Source: Xanthomonas dyei | GTDB taxonomy: Bacteria > Pseudomonadota > Gammaproteobacteria > Xanthomonadales > Xanthomonadaceae | Length of the DNA: 64,000 bases | Assembly (NCBI RefSeq): GCF_002939865.1 | Contig: NZ_MDEE01000001.1 | Span: forward strand, 310,001 to 374,000 | Direction of reading: 5' to 3' | In this document: piece after piece, positions 25,432-33,476 of the stretch | How positions within the stretch are numbered: position 1 is the first letter of the stretch | Layout of the letters: each line of letters starts with the position of its first letter | Program-made: the position numbers and the translations under genes | The notes under the pieces: model-generated | Databases searched by the model: none | What the model was told of the DNA's origin: nothing | Seen by the model: the letters and a program-made list of their open reading frames with translations, nothing else

Positions 25432-27929
25432 CGGCGGCGCAGCAGGCACGCGGCACGCCATTGCAGCAGTGGCGCGACTGGTTCGCGCAGCGCGGCTGGG
25501 CGCCGTTGCCGTTTCAACGCGATGTGTGGAAGCGCTATCTCGCGGGCGAATCCGGCTTGCTGCATACGCCGACCGGGAGCGGCAAGACGCTGGCAGCATT
25601 CGGTGGCCCATTACTGGACGCCCTGGCCGCGCGTAGCCGCACCCTGCCGGTCACATCGGCCAAGCCTGCCGCTGCCGCACGCCGACAGCAGCAACGCAGC
25701 TTGCAGGTGCTGTGGATCACGCCCCTGCGTGCGCTGGCCGCCGACACCGCACGCGCACTACGCGAACCGGTGGAGGCGCTGGGACTGGAGTGGCAGGTGG
25801 GTTTGCGCACCGGCGATGCCAGCGCGCGCGACAAGCGGCTGGCACGCAGCGGCAAGCTAGATGTCTTGGTCACCACCCCCGAATCGCTGGCCTTGTTGCT
25901 GTCGTATCCGGACACCGCAGCGCAGCTGTCCGCGCTGCGCTGCGTGATCGTCGACGAGTGGCACGAACTGCTCGGCAACAAGCGTGGTGTGCTGCTGCAG
26001 CTGTGTCTGGCGCGCCTGCGCGGCTGGGCGCCTGCGCTGCGCATCTGGGGCCTGTCGGCCACGCTGGGCAATCTGGCGCAGGCACGCGATGTGCTGCTGC
26101 CGCATCGCCCCGATGCGGCGCTGGTGTCGGGGGTCAAACCGCGCGCCATGACGCTGGAGACGCTGTTACCCGACAGCGGCGAACGCTTTCCGTGGGCCGG
26201 CCATCTGGGTCTGGCGCAGTTGGCGCGCGTGCTGCAAAAAGTCATGCAGCAGCGCACCAGCCTGGTCTTCACCAATACGCGCGCACAGGCCGAGTTGTGG
26301 CACCAAGCGTTGAGTGCGGTATGGCCGGACGATCTCGCCACGCTTGCGCTGCATCATGGCTCGCTGGACCCCAGTCTGCGCGCCGCCGCCGAACAGGGGC
26401 TACGCGACGGCAGCCTGCGTTGCGTGGTCGCCACTTCCAGTCTGGATCTGGGCGTGGATTTCCCGGCGGTGGATCAAGTGCTGCAAGTCGGCAGTCCCAA
26501 GGGCATCGCGCGCCTGCTGCAACGCGCCGGCCGCGCGCGTCACCGTCCCGGCGAATCCGGGCATGTGGTGTGCGTGCCCTCGCACGCCTTGGAACTGGTC
26601 GAATACGCCGCGGCACGTCGCGCCATCAACCACGGCCATATCGAAGCGCGGCCGCCACCGCGTTTGTCGCTGGATGTGCTGGCCCAGCACTGCGTCACCC
26701 TCGCCCTGGGCGGCGGCTTCGATGCCGCTGCATTGTTCGAGCAAGTGCGCGGCACCGATGCCTTCGCTGCGCTGGACATACCCACCTGGAACGCAGTGCT
26801 CGACTTCATCGTGCAGGGCGGCAGCGCATTGGCGCATTACCCGGATTTCCACAAAGTGGTGCGCGACGAGAACGGCGTGTATCGCGTCACCGACCGCCGC
26901 GTCGCGCTGCGGCATCGTTTATCCATCGGCACGATCACCAGCGATGGCAGCGTGCGCGTGCAGTTCCTGCGTGGCGGCCGACTCGGTGCGGTGGAAGAAC
27001 AATTCGTCGGCCGCCTGCGCCGCGGCGATCGCTTTCAATTTGCCGGACGTTTGCTGGAACTGGTGCGTCTGGAAGACATGACCGCCTACGTGCGTGTGGC
27101 CAAGGGCGGCAGCGGTGTGGTGCCCAAATGGATGGGCGGGCGCATGCCGTTGTCGTCGGCATTGGGCCGCGAAGTGGAAGCGCTGTTCGCCGCGCCCGGC
27201 GATGCGCCTGAAATGCAGGCGCTGGCCCCGCTGCTGCACTTGCAGGCATCGCTCTCGGCGCTGCCCGGCCCGGATCACCTGCTGGTAGAAAGCATCAAGG
27301 CGCGCGATGGCCGGCACGTGTTCGTGTATCCATTCGCCGGACGGCAGGTCAACGAAGGGCTGGCCGCGCTGCTTGCCGCACGCTGGGGCCGACGTCAGCG
27401 CAATACCTTCAGCTTCGCCGCCAACGACTACGGCTTTGTGCTCTCGCCCGCGCAGGATGTGGAGATCGACGCCGACGTGCTACGCGCCTTGCTGTCGCCG
27501 GCCGGGTTGTTGGACGATCTGCGCGACAGTCTCAACCTGGGCGAGTTGGCACGCCGGCAGTTTCGCGAGATCGCGCGCGTGGCCGGGTTGCTGTCGCCGT
27601 CCCTGCCCGGCCGTGCACCACGCAGCCTGCGGCAGCTGCAGGCCTCCAGCGGACTGCTTTACGACGTGTTGCAGCGCTTCGATCCGGAGCATCTGTTGCT
27701 GGCCCAGGCCGAGCGCGAAGTCTTTGAAGGCCAACTCGAACTGGCACGCCTGGCGCATGCATTGGAGGACTGCGCACGCCGCGACCTGCGCCTGTGCACG
27801 CCACGCAGCCTCACCCCGTTGTCGTTCCCGCTGTGGGCCGAACGCATGCGTGGTCAATTGAGTACCGAGGACTGGAAGGCGCGTGTGTTGCGCGCCGCCG
27901 AGCAACTGGAGCGCAAGCATGGGCGATAG
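25428..27929 (+). CDS. Ligase-associated DEXH-box DNA helicase (Lhr core)
   Basis: This is 833 residues from GTG 25428, overlapping the ligase stop by 4 nt. Superfamily 2 motifs are in order: HTPTGSGKTLAAF (Walker A, about 46-58), WITPLRALA, TTPESLALLL, DEWHELLG (Walker B/II), GLSATLGN (III), LVFTNTRAQAE (IV), SSLDLGVDFPAVD (V) and LLQRAGRARHR (VI). A Lhr-type winged-helix and beta-barrel region follows. It is a 3'-5' translocase that unwinds duplexes and RNA:DNA hybrids in family members studied by Shuman and colleagues. It shares an operon with the exonuclease, ligase and PdeM. Confidence 0.94.
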   Translation: MTAAQQARGTPLQQWRDWFAQRGWAPLPFQRDVWKRYLAGESGLLHTPTGSGKTLAAFGGPLLDALAARSRTLPVTSAKPAAAARRQQQRSLQVLWITPLRALAADTARALREPVEALGLEWQVGLRTGDASARDKRLARSGKLDVLVTTPESLALLLSYPDTAAQLSALRCVIVDEWHELLGNKRGVLLQLCLARLRGWAPALRIWGLSATLGNLAQARDVLLPHRPDAALVSGVKPRAMTLETLLPDSGERFPWAGHLGLAQLARVLQKVMQQRTSLVFTNTRAQAELWHQALSAVWPDDLATLALHHGSLDPSLRAAAEQGLRDGSLRCVVATSSLDLGVDFPAVDQVLQVGSPKGIARLLQRAGRARHRPGESGHVVCVPSHALELVEYAAARRAINHGHIEARPPPRLSLDVLAQHCVTLALGGGFDAAALFEQVRGTDAFAALDIPTWNAVLDFIVQGGSALAHYPDFHKVVRDENGVYRVTDRRVALRHRLSIGTITSDGSVRVQFLRGGRLGAVEEQFVGRLRRGDRFQFAGRLLELVRLEDMTAYVRVAKGGSGVVPKWMGGRMPLSSALGREVEALFAAPGDAPEMQALAPLLHLQASLSALPGPDHLLVESIKARDGRHVFVYPFAGRQVNEGLAALLAARWGRRQRNTFSFAANDYGFVLSPAQDVEIDADVLRALLSPAGLLDDLRDSLNLGELARRQFREIARVAGLLSPSLPGRAPRSLRQLQASSGLLYDVLQRFDPEHLLLAQAEREVFEGQLELARLAHALEDCARRDLRLCTPRSLTPLSFPLWAERMRGQLSTEDWKARVLRAAEQLERKHGR

Positions 27930-28563
27930 CGTGCAGCTGCAGTTGGCCGGCGAAACGGTGGAACTGCTCGGCGAACGTGCCTTGTATCGACCAGCGCAGC
28001 GCGCCTTGCTGATCGCCGACCTGCATCTGGGCAAGGCCGATGTATTCCGGCGCGCCGGTATCGGCCTGCCCGCCGGCGGCACCGCGCACGATCTCGAGCG
28101 CCTGGATGCCCTGCTTGCGCAGCGCCAGGTCGAGGCATTGTGGATACTCGGCGACCTGTTGCATGGTCCTGCCCCGCGCGCGGCCTGGCATCGCCGTTGG
28201 AGCGCTTGGCGCGAGCAGCATGCCGAGCTGCGCGTGATTGCCATCCGCGGCAACCACGACCGCGCCGTGGCCGGTGCGGATCTGCAGATCGACGCGGCCG
28301 ACGAACAGGTCGAAGACGGGCCGTTCGTGCTGCGCCACGATCCGTTGTCGCATCCCACCGGCCACGTGCTGTGCGGGCATCTGCATCCGTTGGCGGCCCT
28401 GCCGGGCTTGTCGCGGCGCTGGCCGGCGTTCTGGTTGCGCGAACGGCTCACCATCCTGCCGGCGTTCTCGCATTTCACCGCTGGCGTGGTACCGACACTG
28501 CTCGAAGGCGAGCGCCTGGTGGCCTGTGTGGGGGGCGATGCGGTGGCCTTGCCGGTGCGTTAG
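27919..28563 (+). CDS. pdeM: Ligase-associated DNA damage response endonuclease PdeM
   Basis: This is 214 residues. The calcineurin-like metallophosphatase motifs are DLHLGK (about 34-39), GDLLHG, GNHD (about 111-114) and GHLHP. It starts at ATG 27919, 11 nt inside the end of the helicase gene, so coupling is tight. PdeM proteins are manganese-dependent phosphodiesterases/nucleases defined by this operon. The protein ends in an ordinary basic-free tail VGGDAVALPVR. Confidence 0.92.
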   Translation: MGDSVQLQLAGETVELLGERALYRPAQRALLIADLHLGKADVFRRAGIGLPAGGTAHDLERLDALLAQRQVEALWILGDLLHGPAPRAAWHRRWSAWREQHAELRVIAIRGNHDRAVAGADLQIDAADEQVEDGPFVLRHDPLSHPTGHVLCGHLHPLAALPGLSRRWPAFWLRERLTILPAFSHFTAGVVPTLLEGERLVACVGGDAVALPVR

Positions 28564-28902
28564 CCGCTGCGCTGCTGTGAGCGGCCAACAAACGAACTGC
28601 GCTCACTGCCAGGCAGGCACGGCCGGCGTTCGCTGCAACATGGATTCCTCGCGCACTCCTACTCGCGCACTCCGGTTCTGAGTGCGACGTCTACACTCGA
28701 CGCCTGCTCGCCAGGCTTTTTAGCTGCTCCTGGCAACCGTGCGTACACCCGCTACGTCAGCGTTGCTAGGACGCGTGATGGCACCACATACACCACCCCG
28801 AACCATCGTCGAGCGGTGTGGCCGATACGCTCGACACCAAAGCATCCAACGATACCTGCCCCTTCCAACTACCCGCCACGCGGGGCGAGCACCTGCGTCC
28901 GC
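28564..28902. other. Convergent intergenic region with repeats
   Basis: No gene is supported here. It holds an AGCGGCCAACAAA block (28577-28589), the inverted copy C of the 62-bp repeat, and a TCGCGCACTCCTACTCGCGCACTCC tandem near 28648-28672. I see no clear terminator for the repair operon. Confidence 0.5.
28671..28728 (-). repeat. 62-bp dispersed intergenic repeat, copy C
   Basis: Read on the minus strand it begins AGCAGCTAAAAAGCC, passes GGCGAGCA and GAGTGTAGACG, and ends CGCACTCAGAACCGGA, as in copy B but 4 nt shorter. Confidence 0.75.
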
Positions 28903-30174
28903 TCAGCCGCTGTTGGCGACGCTCTGCGGCCGTGGCAGCGCTTGCGGTAATGGTTGCGACAACGCGTCCACGAACTCCGGCGCCAGCGCCAACTTGCCGA
29001 ACCAGCCATGCTGGGTGCCGCTGAGTACGCGCAGCATGTGACCACGACCGCCTGGTACGCGCCCCATCGGCTGCAGCAACAGATCGCGCCCGCGTGCCCA
29101 CACATCGCGCTCGGATTGAAACAGCGGCGTGAGCCAGCGGCTCCAGCGGTGATAGATCGCCACATGCGCCTGGCGCTCGCGCTGATAGCGCTGCAAGGCG
29201 TCATCGATATCTTCGCCCGCGCGCAAGGCATCGCGCATGGCCAATGCATCCAGCAATGCCATGTTGACGCCCTGGCCCAGCTGCGGGCTCATCGCATGAG
29301 CGGCGTCGCCGGCCAGCACGAAACGGCCACGATGCCAGCGCGTCATCACCGCATCGCGGTAGCTGGCGCGTGCCAGCGCGGTGTGCACCTGCACGCTGTC
29401 CAGACGCAGATGCGCGTCCGGCCACATCTGCGCCACCTCATCGCGCCACGCGCCGATGCCGCGCTGCTCCCAGGCGGCGAAATCGCTGCACGGCAGGCTC
29501 CAGAAAAAACTCAGGCGCGGGATGTCGTCGCCAGGCCGCGTGCCTACCGGCAGCAGCCCGATCATCTTGCGCGCACCGATATAGCGCTGGCGCAGTTCGT
29601 CGACAAACGGCCAATCTTCGCGCGGCAACAGACACCACAGCGCGCCCCATGGATACACCCGATCCAGCCGGGTGCCCTGCACCTGCGCGCGGAGCGTGGA
29701 AGCCGAGCCATCGGCGGCGATGATCAGATCGTACGGACCATGCCATTGCCCGCGCTGGTCCTGCACGCGCCTACCCTCGTGATCGATGGCGGTGATCTGG
29801 GTATCGGTCTGCAGCTGCGCGTACTCGGGCCAGGCATCGCACAACAGCGAGAACAACGCACCGCGCTGCATGCCCAGACCCATCAGGCGGGCATCCAGAT
29901 CGCGGTATTGCATGTCCATCACCGCGCGCCCGCAGGGCGTTTCGCCGTACAGGCGGCGCACCGGCGCGCCATGCATCAGGGCCTGCGACAACAGGCCCAT
30001 CTTCCACAACACCTGCAGGCCGCTGGGCTGCAGCAGGAAGCCGGCACCGACCGGCCCCGGCTTGGCGGCGCGCTCGAAGACGTCCAGTCGATGACCATCG
30101 GCGCCCAGCAAGACCGCCAGCGCCTGCCCTGCCGTTCCATAGCCCACTACCGCAATCCGTAATGCTTGTTGCAT
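28903..30174 (-). CDS. FAD-dependent aromatic-type monooxygenase
   Basis: This 423-residue flavoprotein has the PHBH fold. The dinucleotide motif VVGYGTAGQALAVLL (about 9-23) comes first, then the DG motif IIAADGSASTLR near 155. The second FAD motif FVLAGDAAHAMSPQLGQGVNMALLDA lies near 295-320. It hydroxylates an aromatic or similar substrate using NAD(P)H and O2. The substrate is unknown, since no catabolic neighbour lies beside it. It stands alone between the repair operon and the cold-shock gene. A UbiH-like or salicylate-hydroxylase-like role is possible but not shown. Confidence 0.88.
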   Translation of the reverse strand: MQQALRIAVVGYGTAGQALAVLLGADGHRLDVFERAAKPGPVGAGFLLQPSGLQVLWKMGLLSQALMHGAPVRRLYGETPCGRAVMDMQYRDLDARLMGLGMQRGALFSLLCDAWPEYAQLQTDTQITAIDHEGRRVQDQRGQWHGPYDLIIAADGSASTLRAQVQGTRLDRVYPWGALWCLLPREDWPFVDELRQRYIGARKMIGLLPVGTRPGDDIPRLSFFWSLPCSDFAAWEQRGIGAWRDEVAQMWPDAHLRLDSVQVHTALARASYRDAVMTRWHRGRFVLAGDAAHAMSPQLGQGVNMALLDALAMRDALRAGEDIDDALQRYQRERQAHVAIYHRWSRWLTPLFQSERDVWARGRDLLLQPMGRVPGGRGHMLRVLSGTQHGWFGKLALAPEFVDALSQPLPQALPRPQSVANSG

Positions 30175-30219
30175 CGTCCCTGCTCCGGTTCGCGAACACC
30201 GTCCTGCGTGGACCGGTGC

Positions 30220-30245
30220 AAAAAAAACCCCGCCGTGGCGGGGTT
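30220..30245 (-). terminator. Terminator of the cold-shock gene
   Basis: On the minus strand AACCCCGCC and GGCGGGGTT (30226-30234 and 30237-30245) form a stem followed by eight T (30220-30227). It lies 25 nt after the csp stop. Confidence 0.9.
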
Positions 30246-30269
30246 CTTCAACCGCACAATCGAGTCAGA

Positions 30270-30476
30270 TTACTCGACCGGCGTGATGTTCGAAGCCTGG
30301 GCACCCTTGGGGCCCTGGGTCACGTCATAACTGACGCGCTGGCCTTCCTGCAGGCTGCGGAAGCCCTTGGAGTTGATCGCGGAGAAGTGCGCGAAGACAT
30401 CGGCGCTGCCGTCCTCCGGTGAGATGAAGCCAAATCCCTTGGCGTCGTTGAACCACTTGACGGTACCGTTCGGCAT
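30270..30476 (-). CDS. Cold-shock protein of the CspA family
   Basis: This 68-residue single OB-fold protein has the RNP1 motif [11 protein letters not shown] (about 14-24) and RNP2 DVFAHFSAI (about 27-35). The sequence [26 protein letters not shown] is typical. It binds single-stranded RNA and DNA and acts as an RNA chaperone. ATG 30476 gives the standard N-terminus [11 protein letters not shown]. The frame runs upstream to 30497 without conserved sequence. The long A/T-rich leader region to 30560 and a strong terminator are usual for csp genes. Confidence 0.95.
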   Translation of the reverse strand: MPNGTVKWFNDAKGFGFISPEDGSADVFAHFSAINSKGFRSLQEGQRVSYDVTQGPKGAQASNITPVE

Positions 30477-30563
30477 GGTGATGCGAGACCTTTGCAATAA
30501 TTAATGGGTGGTGTACGGCGGTGCGTACGCGCCGAGTATGCAAAGCTTATTCCCCAATGACAA

Positions 30564-31316
30564 TCACCCGCGTGCAAGTTCGCCAATCAGTTCGGGCAAC
30601 CCGGACGAGGCGGCATCCACGTTGGCCAACACCTCGGCCATGGTGATTTCCTGCGCGTCGCCGCAACCGGCCGCCCAGTTCGCCACGATCGCCAAACACG
30701 CATATTCCAGGCCTTTTTCGCGCGCAAGCCCGGCTTCGGGCATGCCGGTCATGCCGACCAGATCGCAGCCGTCGCGACGCATGCGGGCGATCTCTGCAAT
30801 CGTTTCCAAACGCGGCCCTTGCGTCGCGCCGTAGCACCCGCCGGCCACCATCGTGACCCCGGTCACCTTGGCCGCAGCGATGACCTTGCTGCGAAACATC
30901 GGCGAATACGGATGACCGAAATCCACATGCTGCACCTCGCTGCCCGGCTCCTCGCAGAAGGTGGACACGCGCCCCCAGGTGTAATCGATCAGCTGATCGG
31001 GGCATGCCAGCACGCGCGGGCCGAACTGTTCGGTGATGCCACCGACCGTGTTGAGCGCAAGCACGCGCGAGGCGCCAATTTGCTGCAACGCAGCGATATT
31101 TGCGCGGTAATTGACCTTGTGCGGCGGCAGCGAATGACCTTCGCCATGCCGGGCCAGGAACGCCACCCGATGACCTAGCAGCATGCCGACGCGGATCGGC
31201 CCCGACGGCGCGCCGTAGGGCGTGTCCAGCTCGTGGGTCTGCACGTCATCGAGCTGCGCGAGCTTGTAGACACCAGTGCCGCCAATGACGGCCAATGCGA
31301 TGGAATGGGAAGACAC
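30564..31316 (-). CDS. S-methyl-5'-thioinosine phosphorylase (MTAP/PNP family)
   Basis: This is 250 residues from GTG 31316, with AGAGG 7 nt upstream. The nucleoside phosphorylase motifs are VIGGTGVYKL (phosphate site), ARHGEGHSLPPHKVNYRANI, NTVGGITEQFGP and QGPRLETIAEIARM. In MTAP the 6-aminopurine is held by two Asp in the motif D-Y-D after the VPE-x-x-LAREA stretch. Here the same place reads ANWAAG, so the base site should prefer a 6-oxopurine. That points to thioinosine, giving hypoxanthine and 5-methylthioribose-1-phosphate. The upstream gene encodes a hypoxanthine phosphoribosyltransferase, which would use the hypoxanthine. Confidence 0.88.
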   Translation of the reverse strand: MSSHSIALAVIGGTGVYKLAQLDDVQTHELDTPYGAPSGPIRVGMLLGHRVAFLARHGEGHSLPPHKVNYRANIAALQQIGASRVLALNTVGGITEQFGPRVLACPDQLIDYTWGRVSTFCEEPGSEVQHVDFGHPYSPMFRSKVIAAAKVTGVTMVAGGCYGATQGPRLETIAEIARMRRDGCDLVGMTGMPEAGLAREKGLEYACLAIVANWAAGCGDAQEITMAEVLANVDAASSGLPELIGELARG

Positions 31317-31545
31317 AACCGACCTCTGCAACGTAACGGACGTGGAAGCGCGCAAACGCGCACGAGTGCCCGCGCGGCGGCGGGCCAGTGATTCAGAAGC
31401 GATCAGCAACATATGGCGAGCGATCGTGTCGCCGGGGGTGGGCGCCAAAGCGAAGCGCACTCCACCGCCCGTGCAAACCAACCCTGCGCAGCGGCCGGGT
31501 TCGCCTGGCGGCTACGCGGTCGCGTTGCTGATCACCGCGCGCGTC

Positions 31546-32100
31546 TTACTGCTTCATCGCATAGATGGCAGGAATACCGCGCAGCTGTTCGTTGACGTCC
31601 ATGCCGAAGCCGAACACATAGCGGTCGGCCACTTCCACGCCCACGTAATCGGCGGTAACGCCCGGCACGCAGCGGTCGTGCCGCTTGACGGTTAACACCG
31701 CCACGCGTACATCGGTGGCGCCCTGCTCCAGACACCACTGGCGCACGCCCTGCAGCGTATAGCCCTCATCAAGGATATCGTCGACCAGGATCACCCGGCG
31801 GCCGAACAGCGCGGTAGCCGGGCGGTGCTTCCAGACCAGCTCGCCGCCGACGGTTTCGCCGCGATAACGGGTGGCATGCAGATAATCGAACTGCAGGTCC
31901 TGCCCGCGTGCGCCCAACTCCAGCGCCAACTGGCCGGAGAACGGCAGCGCGCCGTGCATGATGGTGAGATACACCGGCACTTCGCCGGCATAGTCGCGCG
32001 CGATGGCATCGGCAATGGTGCCGACGGCGGCATCGATGGCTGGGCGGTCGACCAGCAGATCGGCTTGGGCCAGGGCCTGGGAAATGGTGAGCGTGGACAT
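31546..32100 (-). CDS. hpt: Hypoxanthine phosphoribosyltransferase
   Basis: This 184-residue enzyme converts hypoxanthine or guanine plus PRPP to IMP or GMP. The PRPP loop is VILVDDILDEGYTL near residue 98, with YLTIMHGALPFSGQLA (about 45-60) and FDYLHATRYRGET in the active-site flap. Its ATG overlaps the nagZ stop by one base (TGATG), so translation is coupled. With the thioinosine phosphorylase 229 nt downstream, this is a purine salvage unit of nagZ, hpt and phosphorylase. Confidence 0.94.
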   Translation of the reverse strand: MSTLTISQALAQADLLVDRPAIDAAVGTIADAIARDYAGEVPVYLTIMHGALPFSGQLALELGARGQDLQFDYLHATRYRGETVGGELVWKHRPATALFGRRVILVDDILDEGYTLQGVRQWCLEQGATDVRVAVLTVKRHDRCVPGVTADYVGVEVADRYVFGFGMDVNEQLRGIPAIYAMKQ

Positions 32101-33101
32101 CAGGCAATTGATCCGAAAGGAGCGGAAGGAGTGTTGAACGAGGCATCGGTGCCGGCAAGCAGGCCGTCCCAACCGAGCGCGCCGCGACCGATCAGGCCGA
32201 TCAGCGCTGCGGTATTGAGGCTGCGGCCTTGCACGGCCTGCAGCGATTCGTCGACCAGTTCCGGATGGCAGACCAGCACCACGTCGCAGCCGGCATCCAG
32301 GTGCGCATGCACTCGGCCCGCCACGCCGCCGGCGCTGAACGAGGCCGCCATGCCGATGTCGTCGGAAAACACCACGCCGCGGAAGCCCATCTGGCCGCGC
32401 AGGATCTGCTCGATCCAGCGCTGCGAATAACCGGCCGGTTCCGGCGCGACCTGCGGGTAGACCACGTGCGCCATCATCACCGCGTCGGCGCCGGCCTCGA
32501 TGCCGGCCACGAATGGCAGCAGATCGTCGGCCTGCAGTTGCTCCAGCGAACGCGGGTCGCTGGCGTGATCCACATGGGTGTCTTCGAGCACCGTGCCGTG
32601 GCCGGGAAAATGTTTGAGCGTGGCGGCCATGCCGGCACCGTGCAGCGCTTGCACATAGGCGCGGCTGAAGGTGGCCACGATCTGCGGGTCGTCGCTGAAG
32701 GCGCGATCGCCGATGGCGCGGTTGCCGCGCCCCAGGTCCACCACCGGCGCAAAGCTCAGGTCCACGCCGCTGGCGCGTACTTCGGTGGCCATCAGCTGCG
32801 CGTGCGCGCGCGCTGCGGCGAGCGCGCCTTGCGGATCCTGCAGATACTGCGTACCGAAGCTCTGCAACGGCGCCAGCGCGCTGAAGCCGTCACGAAACCG
32901 CTGCACGCGCCCGCCTTCCTGATCCACGCACAGCAACACCGGTCGCGGCGCGGCAGCACGAATGGATGCCGACAGCTCGGCCACCTGGGTGCGCGAGGCG
33001 AAGTTGCGCTTGAACAGCACCACGCCGGCAACGGCATCGTGCTGCAGCCAGTCGCGTTCCTGTGCGCTGAGTTCGGTACCGGCAACGCCGATCAGAAGCA
33101 T
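32100..33101 (-). CDS. nagZ: Beta-N-acetylglucosaminidase NagZ
   Basis: This 333-residue cytoplasmic GH3 enzyme removes GlcNAc from anhydromuropeptides in wall recycling. The family motif KHFPGHG lies near residue 163, with the catalytic His in the flexible loop HVDHASDPR and the nucleophile Asp in VVFSDDIGMAASF. GlcNAc contact residues (DQEGGRVQRFRDGFS) lie near 60-74. It has no signal peptide, as expected. A TGCGACAAT extended -10 lies about 43 nt upstream of the start (33143-33151) and may be its promoter. The hpt gene follows with a one-base overlap. Confidence 0.95.
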   Translation of the reverse strand: MLLIGVAGTELSAQERDWLQHDAVAGVVLFKRNFASRTQVAELSASIRAAAPRPVLLCVDQEGGRVQRFRDGFSALAPLQSFGTQYLQDPQGALAAARAHAQLMATEVRASGVDLSFAPVVDLGRGNRAIGDRAFSDDPQIVATFSRAYVQALHGAGMAATLKHFPGHGTVLEDTHVDHASDPRSLEQLQADDLLPFVAGIEAGADAVMMAHVVYPQVAPEPAGYSQRWIEQILRGQMGFRGVVFSDDIGMAASFSAGGVAGRVHAHLDAGCDVVLVCHPELVDESLQAVQGRSLNTAALIGLIGRGALGWDGLLAGTDASFNTPSAPFGSIA

Positions 33102-33476
33102 GTTGGGGGACTCCCGGGCCAGGCGCCACGAGGGCGCAGCGCGGCATTGTCGCAGATGCGCGTTGCAGCGTCAGATCGCGCATTCAGACAGGGGGTGACG
33201 TCCACTGACCCAAGCGCCTTGCGGCCAGGCGTTGCGGCGCCCGCGCACCGATACCGCAAGCCACGTGATCGCCCTTGAGCTCGCGCCCCTGGCGCTGGCA
33301 GCGCCGGTGCCGTTATTCGCACCGCAAACGCAACAGCCTGCGGCCCCGGGCAGACACCCCGGCTGTGCTGCCCAGCTCGCCAGCGGCGTACGACGCGCGG
33401 CGGTCTGCAGCAGGACGCATGCGGCAGGTTCACGACCGCACTGGCCGCCCAGCAGACGACTTCGGTCTTCGCCGCC
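33102..33476. other. Intergenic spacer, no gene recognised
   Basis: The spacer separates nagZ and the photolyase gene, both on the minus strand. Apart from the candidate nagZ -10 (TGCGACAAT, 33143-33151 read on the minus strand), I see only frames with no family signal. Confidence 0.45.
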
